NCBI GenBank assembly: GCA_964020085.1
Contig: OZ026601.1
Span: 9,262,835-9,326,834, forward strand
Direction: 5' to 3'
Origin: Micromussa lordhowensis
Lineage: Eukaryota > Cnidaria > Anthozoa > Scleractinia > Lobophylliidae
DNA: 64,000 nucleotides
The notes under the pieces were generated by a model. The model saw nothing but the letters and a program-made list of their open reading frames with translations. It was not told the origin of the DNA and did not search any database. How positions within the stretch are numbered: the stretch's first letter is position 1; every line of letters begins with the position of its first letter. The position numbers and the translations under genes were made by a program. Shown here piece after piece: positions 60,001 through 64,000 of the stretch.

Positions 60001-63000
60001 ACAATAGATTAACAATACAATACAATTGAGAACGACGCAATACAATAGAATGCAATACCGATGCTAAGTGAATTTGTCAGAGTATTGGACAAGTATGGGG
60101 ATGTTGGTAGAACACGAGAAGAATTTGTAAATCACGGGCCGCAGGCGAGTGGTTTACGAATTCTTCGTAAACATCCCAAGTGGTTTATCAGCCTATAACC
60201 CATAGAAACTTGTGGTCTATTGCTTTTATATAATAATTCAGAAGACGCGCGATTTTCCCATGGGTTTACCAGCACAATAACCAATAGCTGATTGACCAAT
60301 CAGAGCGCGCGCATTGATTAAGTTATTATATAAGTTATGTTATATTAAAATACAAGAACGTGTAATAAAGGTTTTTTCTCCCTTGAAATGCAGCGAATCA
60401 TGCCATTCAAGGAGTTATCAGGGAATGAAGAGGATCACATACAGGTAACTCAGAACTGTAAAGTAGCAGGGAATCAAATGTGTCCTGCAGGTTTCTATTG
60501 TTGTTGTTTTCTTTTCACAGAGAGGAGTGATGCTTGACCAAATAAATATTTTGGGAGTATTGTAAAGTCACACCCATTATCTATATTAAGCAATGTACAC
60601 CATCACTAACTGATACAAACCACAGGTTGACCGAACTCACCCTCAGATGAAGCGTACCAAACAAGTATGATTTTCTAGAAAACCCTCTTAGTGAGCACAT
60701 AGTTGTGTTAACATGACAGTTTGGGTCGACTCATATAATTAAAAAACGCCTGTTTGAGCCAAACCTCAAACTTCATTCAGTCAAACCGAACTGCTGTACC
60801 AAGCAAATAAATAAAAGCGATCCTGTTGTGAAGAACGCCTCAGCCGCTCCAAATAAAATCAGTCGAACTTCACATGAGCCTTACTGGTTGAATCGGGTTC
60901 GACTCAAGTGAAGTACAGCGTTTGACCCTGTTTTTCTTTTTCTTACTTTTTTGTTGACTTTCAGTTCGCTCACACGTTTCCTTAGGTCTTGGTACCAGTT
61001 GCATGTTTCTGCTCAAAGTTACTGTCTTTCGGTCAATTGACATTGCCCAGGCTGTGTACTAGCTATTTGAAACATACTTTCAGTTACAGCGGTGGAGTTC
61101 ATTAGCTAAAAAGTCAGAGAGATTACTCCACTGAGTATTTGAGTCATCAGATTCTCACTCGCCAATCTTGTAAAACAGTTATTATAAAATAATCGAGCCA
61201 CTACGCGCGCTCTCATTGGATTCATTTAGATTCGCGCGTAGTTTTGAGAATTATTTTATAAAAGCAATAGAGCACTTTTTCCGTGTTTATATGGCCTAAT
61301 CTAAACACTAGGAGGGTTGGGAGAATTCTCGAAAGTTGTGCAAGTTTTGCATAACTGTCTCGAATTCTCCCAACCCTCCTCGTGTTTAGATGAGGCCATA
61401 TAAACACGGAAAAAGTGCTCTATAGCTTAAATGTTAATTAGTAGTTATTATTTACTGCAATATTGTATGACTGTAATAGCATAGTTTTACTTGAGGGCTT
61501 GTTGACCCTTGTTGCTTGGAGACCATCCATAATGATAGTGTTAATTTCGCTGTTTCAACAGGCTGCTATTGCGTGGGCCCTGGGTCAGATTGGAAGACAC
61601 ACGCCTGAACATGCCAAAGCAGTAGCAGTCACTAATGTGTTGCAGTCGCTGCTCTACTGTTATCGCAACACTGCTAGTTCAGAAGACCTGCAAGCTAAGG
61701 TAAGAATGGTTGTTTACCATTTATCCAAAACTTCCGGAAATTACGGTCAGAATGTAAATGGTAAGACATTTTGGGCTCGAGCTACCAGAAAAGTTTTGAA
61801 ATAAACGGAACGTTCTTGAAAGGTAGTCCGAAATTTCCAACCGAAATGTCTGAGTGGAAAAAGTGCTTTCCATTTGTAATTCTTCACCGCCATATTGGAG
61901 GTCGAACTCGTTCTAGTCTCTTTCGGTAAATTGGGAGGCTCTGAGTAAATGATAAGTAGCCAATCCGAATGGATCTCACCATCAAGCATTTATGCTTACC
62001 ATTTGCACAACATATTTGTAGCATTTGAGAAAATTCCTGCTTAATTAAGTTTCAGGAAAAGAGAAAAACCTGCTGTGTTTTGGTGCTTTTTTTTTTCTTC
62101 CTTAAAAAACTAACATTTTGAGGTTTAAGGATAAAAATGAGCGAAAAAAGTTTAACACAACGTTTCGATGACTCCATGTCATCATTGTCAAGTGAAAACA
62201 GAATAAAAAATTTTTCACAGCTTAATATAGCGTGCGAGGTGATAGAACATAAAGTATGCATGTAAAAAGTGACAAATTTAGATAAGTGACAAATTTAAAT
62301 AAATAGTTTTGCGCGTATGGAGTCTGATTGTGTGTTCAAGCATGGCCTTTTCTTCTTTATGAATAACATTTCATAAATCAGACAGTCCAGTTTTCCGTTG
62401 CACTTCTTTAAAACGGAAAAGTTGTTGCTAAGGTCACCGATGGTTTCCAGACCGTGATCGTTCTTTAAGTGCTTGCCGATTGCCAATGATGACATGGAGT
62501 CATCGAAACGTTGTGTTAAACTTTTTTCGCTCATTTTTATCCTTAGATGTTTAACTAAATGTAATCTTATTCGAATTTTGAGGTTTGCTTTGGTTAATTC
62601 CCACATGCGGCCAATATCTGGGTCATATCTACTCGTAGAATAGCTTAGAATCAACAAGGATCTCTGTGCTTTATATGATAGAGACGTTATCATTTTGGAA
62701 TGTTTTGCTTAAATCCCAGGCGTCTCTCTCTCGGGAAAAGGGATGGAAAACGTTTGTTTTCTAAGGCCTGGTATAAAGTCTTGACAACCAATTTACAATA
62801 CTGGACATTGATGGTTTTCTTGCCTGGATTGATTTTTCAGTCCAAGAAAGCACTGACGAACATTCTTCAGAAGTGTGTCCACCTCCCGGCGCTACAGCCC
62901 CTGCTGCAAGACGCGCCGCCGAACATCTTGAAACATGTAGTCAGTCAGTTTGCCAAGGTACTCCCACATGACGCGCAAGCACGCCGGCAGTTTGTGACGA

Positions 63001-63607
63001 GTGGAGGACTGAGAAAGGTGCAAGAGATCAATGCAGAAAGGAATTCAGCCCTTAGTGAGCACATCAACAGCATTAACAACTGTTATCCTGAGGAAATCGT
63101 CAGGTGAATAGACACAGTGTGCAATTTGAGTTTTCCCGCGCTTAGCGCGGGCTGCATGTTTTTTCCTTGAATTCTAATTGGTCCATTAGAGCGGTTTGCA
63201 GTTGAGTGCCAAAGTAATCACTCTAGCCAATCACAAAAGACGCAGACAATCCACGGTGAACCAATCAAAACTATAGCTGTCGCAAAGCGCGGGAAAACGT
63301 CTGCGAACGAATTATGATTGTTTTTTTAAAAGCCAGCCGTGTAACGTAGTGGTGATGCAAAACACTCTATATTACTTGGATTTGATGATTGGTAAGATGA
63401 GATTACATTTACTGGTTTTATCAGTTGTCAGCAAATCGCTCTTAATGCCATTTTTGCAAATTTTCTTCTGTGGGAAACACATTATATCGTGAATTTTCTA
63501 GAGCTTTCTCAGTCCAGTTTTAATATTAATTTTATTATCGTTTCAGATACTACTCTCCCGGATACGCTGAAAAACTGCTGCAAAGAGTGGACCAGTATCA
63601 GCCTTAA
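48080..63607 (+). CDS. SPAG6: SPAG6/PF16 axonemal central-pair armadillo protein
   Basis: Structural protein of the C1 microtubule in motile cilia and flagella (Chlamydomonas PF16). Coding exons: 48080-48104, 48192-48287, 48626-48792, 50450-50518, 50963-51077, 51895-52022, 52755-52832, 54246-54351, 55322-55389, 56214-56366, 58098-58160, 60394-60444, 61562-61699, 62841-63103, 63547-63607 (TAA). All introns are GT-AG and phases join. The start MSSRQVQQVFERYQK, the repeats LLLDVVPSIQQTAALALGRL, AAAFVLRAVAKHSAQLAQ, PLKRIAASALSDICKHSPE and LPGIMMLGYVAAHSE, and the end EEIVRYYSPGYAEKLLQRVD match vertebrate SPAG6 closely. The armadillo repeats fill almost the whole protein. All exons joined give 526 residues; without exon 12 it is 509, the usual length. 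No frameshift or stop is seen. Introns hold LINE, SINE and MITE insertions. Confidence 0.96.
49132..50036. mobile_element. Non-autonomous DNA transposon in SPAG6 intron 3
   Basis: Ends CAGGCCCGTAG and CTACGGGCCTG are inverted, with TATCA duplicated outside (49127-49131 and 50037-50041). A G run follows the left end. The interior has no recognisable transposase. Confidence 0.65.
52153..52246. repeat. 94-bp palindrome in SPAG6 intron 6
   Basis: ACTGTAGGTAGT...CGATCGCTATGTC pairs with GACATAGCGGTCGAGACTAC and CTACAGT; the centre GCCGATGTATTTGTCGGC is a second small hairpin. Confidence 0.75.
53040..53222 (+). repeat. tRNA-derived SINE in SPAG6 intron 7
   Basis: Head GTGACCTAGTGGTAGGGCGC and B box GGGTTCAAATCC, then a body with CACCAGTTGGGATTCTTAAC. 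It has the same general layout as the other SINEs but a different body. Confidence 0.65.
53235..53615. repeat. Palindromic MITE, family D, copy 2
   Basis: Close copy of 36931-37315, with GTTTCTATCGAGTTATAGAA and GAAAGTTTGGGAGAACGAGA arms. It abuts the SINE on its left. Confidence 0.8.
53665..53818. repeat. (ATT)n microsatellite, interrupted
   Basis: Two runs of ATT units separated by TTGATCC-type sequence and ATC interruptions. Related runs lie at 54,050-54,096. Confidence 0.95.
54500..54715 (+). repeat. SINE body fragment in SPAG6 intron 8
   Basis: GGTCTGGGTTTGAGCCCTGG and GCTGCTTCATGCCACTGAAA match the 17,041 SINE in order, with decay. The tRNA head is mostly missing. Confidence 0.5.
56587..56880. 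mobile_element. MITE rich in TCCTGGAAA words
   Basis: TATCAGGGTT and AACCCTGATA are exact inverted ends. The interior repeats (AG)TCCTGGAAA at least eight times. In SPAG6 intron 10. Confidence 0.75.
58098..58160 (+). CDS. SPAG6: SPAG6 exon 11 (alternative form 1)
   Basis: 63-nt phase-0 exon, GTATAG acceptor and GTACAG donor. It encodes GVTVLAAILSGHEDEDCGLQ and a final Q, and joined to exon 13 (AAIAWALGQIGRHTPEH) makes a normal armadillo repeat. It retains the GV..L...LS start seen in the vertebrate protein. Confidence 0.75.
58236..58452 (-). repeat. SINE in SPAG6 intron 11
   Basis: On the minus strand: GCGCAGTGGTGGGAGCACTC, GATTCGATTCCGGCCTGGTG, CCATATGTGGGCTGAG, then GTTTTTCTCCGGGTACTCTG. 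Same family as 32450-32590, but with its 3' body retained. Confidence 0.7.
58545..59880 (+). mobile_element. 5'-truncated LINE with RT (CR1/jockey-like) in SPAG6
   Basis: RT blocks in order: LTQLLRCFDDWAPSRNKSRP then TDAIFLDFSKAFDSVPHERL; SGVSQGTILGLILFLIYVTD; a catalytic box mutated to MFADNTK (FADD expected); WQLRFNPEKCEVLRI; LGISVSSDLSWSDQVN; and LEYAAPVWNPYL...LERVQRR. A stop at about 58,773 and frameshifts near 59,350 and 59,570 break it. The 3' tail ends near TTGAATAAACACG. The Asp-to-Asn change makes it inactive. Confidence 0.85.
59887..60335. repeat. Nested palindromes (MITE within MITE)
   Basis: Outer arms: GCAATAGACCACAAGTTTCT with its inverse near 60,200-60,225. Inside one arm sits a second palindrome, 59946-60092, with arms TTGTCCAATACTC(C)GACAAA and an inverse, around ATTGTATT-rich sequence. 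Confidence 0.75.
60394..60444 (+). CDS. SPAG6: SPAG6 exon 12 (alternative form 2)
   Basis: 51-nt phase-0 exon, ATGCAG acceptor and GTAACT donor, encoding RIMPFKELSGNEEDHIQ. Its LSGNEEDHIQ end is closer to the vertebrate LSEEPEDHIK than exon 11 is, and it too would join exon 13 directly. It may be used instead of exon 11 or together with it. Confidence 0.6.
61176..61425. repeat. Palindromic MITE, family C, copy 2
   Basis: ATAGAGCACTTTTTCCGTGT and GAAAAAGTGCTCTAT arms; same element as 20777-21078 in the other orientation. Lies 136 bp upstream of SPAG6 exon 13. Confidence 0.8.
62100..62700 (-). mobile_element. Penelope-like fragment in SPAG6 intron 13
   Basis: The minus-strand frame 62295-62693 includes SSLAIGKHLKNDHGLETIGD, then LSNNFSVLKKCNGKLDCLIY and EMLFIKKKRPCLNTQSDSIR, the C-terminus of a PLE GIY-YIG nuclease. 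AAAATGAGCGAAAAAAGTTT and AACACAACGTTTCGATGACT occur both here (62,540 on the minus strand) and on the plus strand at 62,133-62,175, the usual inverted terminal arrangement. Confidence 0.75.
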
Positions 63608-63942
63608 TAATACATATTTTGTAGATACTTAATTAAACATGGAACCAAGAGTATAAGAGAAACTTCTTTTGGACAATTTTTACCTAAATGGCAGGATCGT
63701 TTCCAACGCTATTAGTTTTTCTTGTTATAGACAGTTTGCGGATTCGATTTCAAAGATTTGCTATTTTTGCAGAGGATCCCTGCCCTCAAATTGATCCCAC
63801 ATACCCTGGGATTGACTGAAGTCAGTTTTAATGGTGAACGATAACAAAATTAACTCTGTAGTTGCCCGATCGCATTCTTCTGTAATATACTTGCAGCATG
63901 TAAATATCTTTAAAAGTCGCCTTTCCTTGTAACGAAATGGCC

Positions 63943-63948
63943 AATAAA
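63943..63948 (+). terminator. SPAG6: Polyadenylation signal of SPAG6
   Basis: AATAAA, about 340 nt after the stop codon, followed by GT/T-rich sequence (TTTTGATATATACTGTGTGA). No earlier AATAAA is present in the 3' UTR. Confidence 0.65.
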
Positions 63949-64000
63949 GTTTTGATATATACTGTGTGAATTGTGGGCTGATCTATTAGAATACACCATG

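Noticed and set aside
62485..62530. Hammerhead core at the PLE in SPAG6 intron 13
   Set aside because: ATGATGA...GAAAC is present, but the only good stem (GATGAC / GTCATC) uses the core bases themselves, so the fold is a plain hairpin.

Overview
The window looks like nuclear DNA from an anthozoan cnidarian, most likely a stony coral. The evidence is AT-rich sequence, small coding exons separated by long introns, a dense load of degenerate retroelements and fold-back MITEs, and an invertebrate-style death-fold gene of a kind known to be expanded in corals and anemones. The species assignment is inference; no rRNA or mitochondrial marker is present. Two protein-coding genes are supported.

The minus-strand gene (exons between about 32.9 kb and 6.4 kb) encodes a modular death-fold adaptor. 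In transcript order it has an N-terminal CARD, a short coiled coil, a Death domain, six tandem copies of a 63-nt coiled-coil exon, a TRADD-N-like exon, a second CARD, three more coiled-coil exons and a short lysine-rich terminal exon. Every internal junction is phase 1, so each exon can be added or removed without breaking the frame. The spliced model would give about 762 residues, but the TRADD-N-like exon carries an in-frame TGA that would stop translation after about 429 residues. A 750-bp G-rich minisatellite sits about 120 bp upstream of the Death-domain splice acceptor. A frameshift-riddled coiled-coil relic (about 0.6-1.8 kb) lies downstream on the same strand.

The plus-strand gene (48,080-63,607) is SPAG6/PF16, the armadillo-repeat protein of the axonemal central pair. 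Fifteen coding exons can be placed with splice sites in continuous frame, giving 526 codons if all are joined. Exons 11 and 12 look like alternative versions of the same short segment. An RFX X-box-like motif lies about 110 bp before the start codon, as expected for a ciliary gene. A polyadenylation signal lies near the right edge of the window.

The space between the genes (33-48 kb) and many introns are filled with mobile DNA. There is a nested stack at 40.6-45.2 kb: a Tx1/L1-like fragment, then a CR1/jockey-like LINE that is interrupted by another LINE 3' end and by a THAP-domain DNA transposon. Penelope-like fragments with GIY-YIG coding sequence and a hammerhead-ribozyme candidate lie at 45.7-47.8 kb, with another at 62.1-62.7 kb. 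There is a 2-kb hAT-like element with an 8-bp target duplication, several tRNA-derived SINEs, at least six families of palindromic MITEs, two minisatellites and many AT-rich microsatellites. Regions 1.8-6.4 kb and 38.6-40.6 kb hold no gene I can support.
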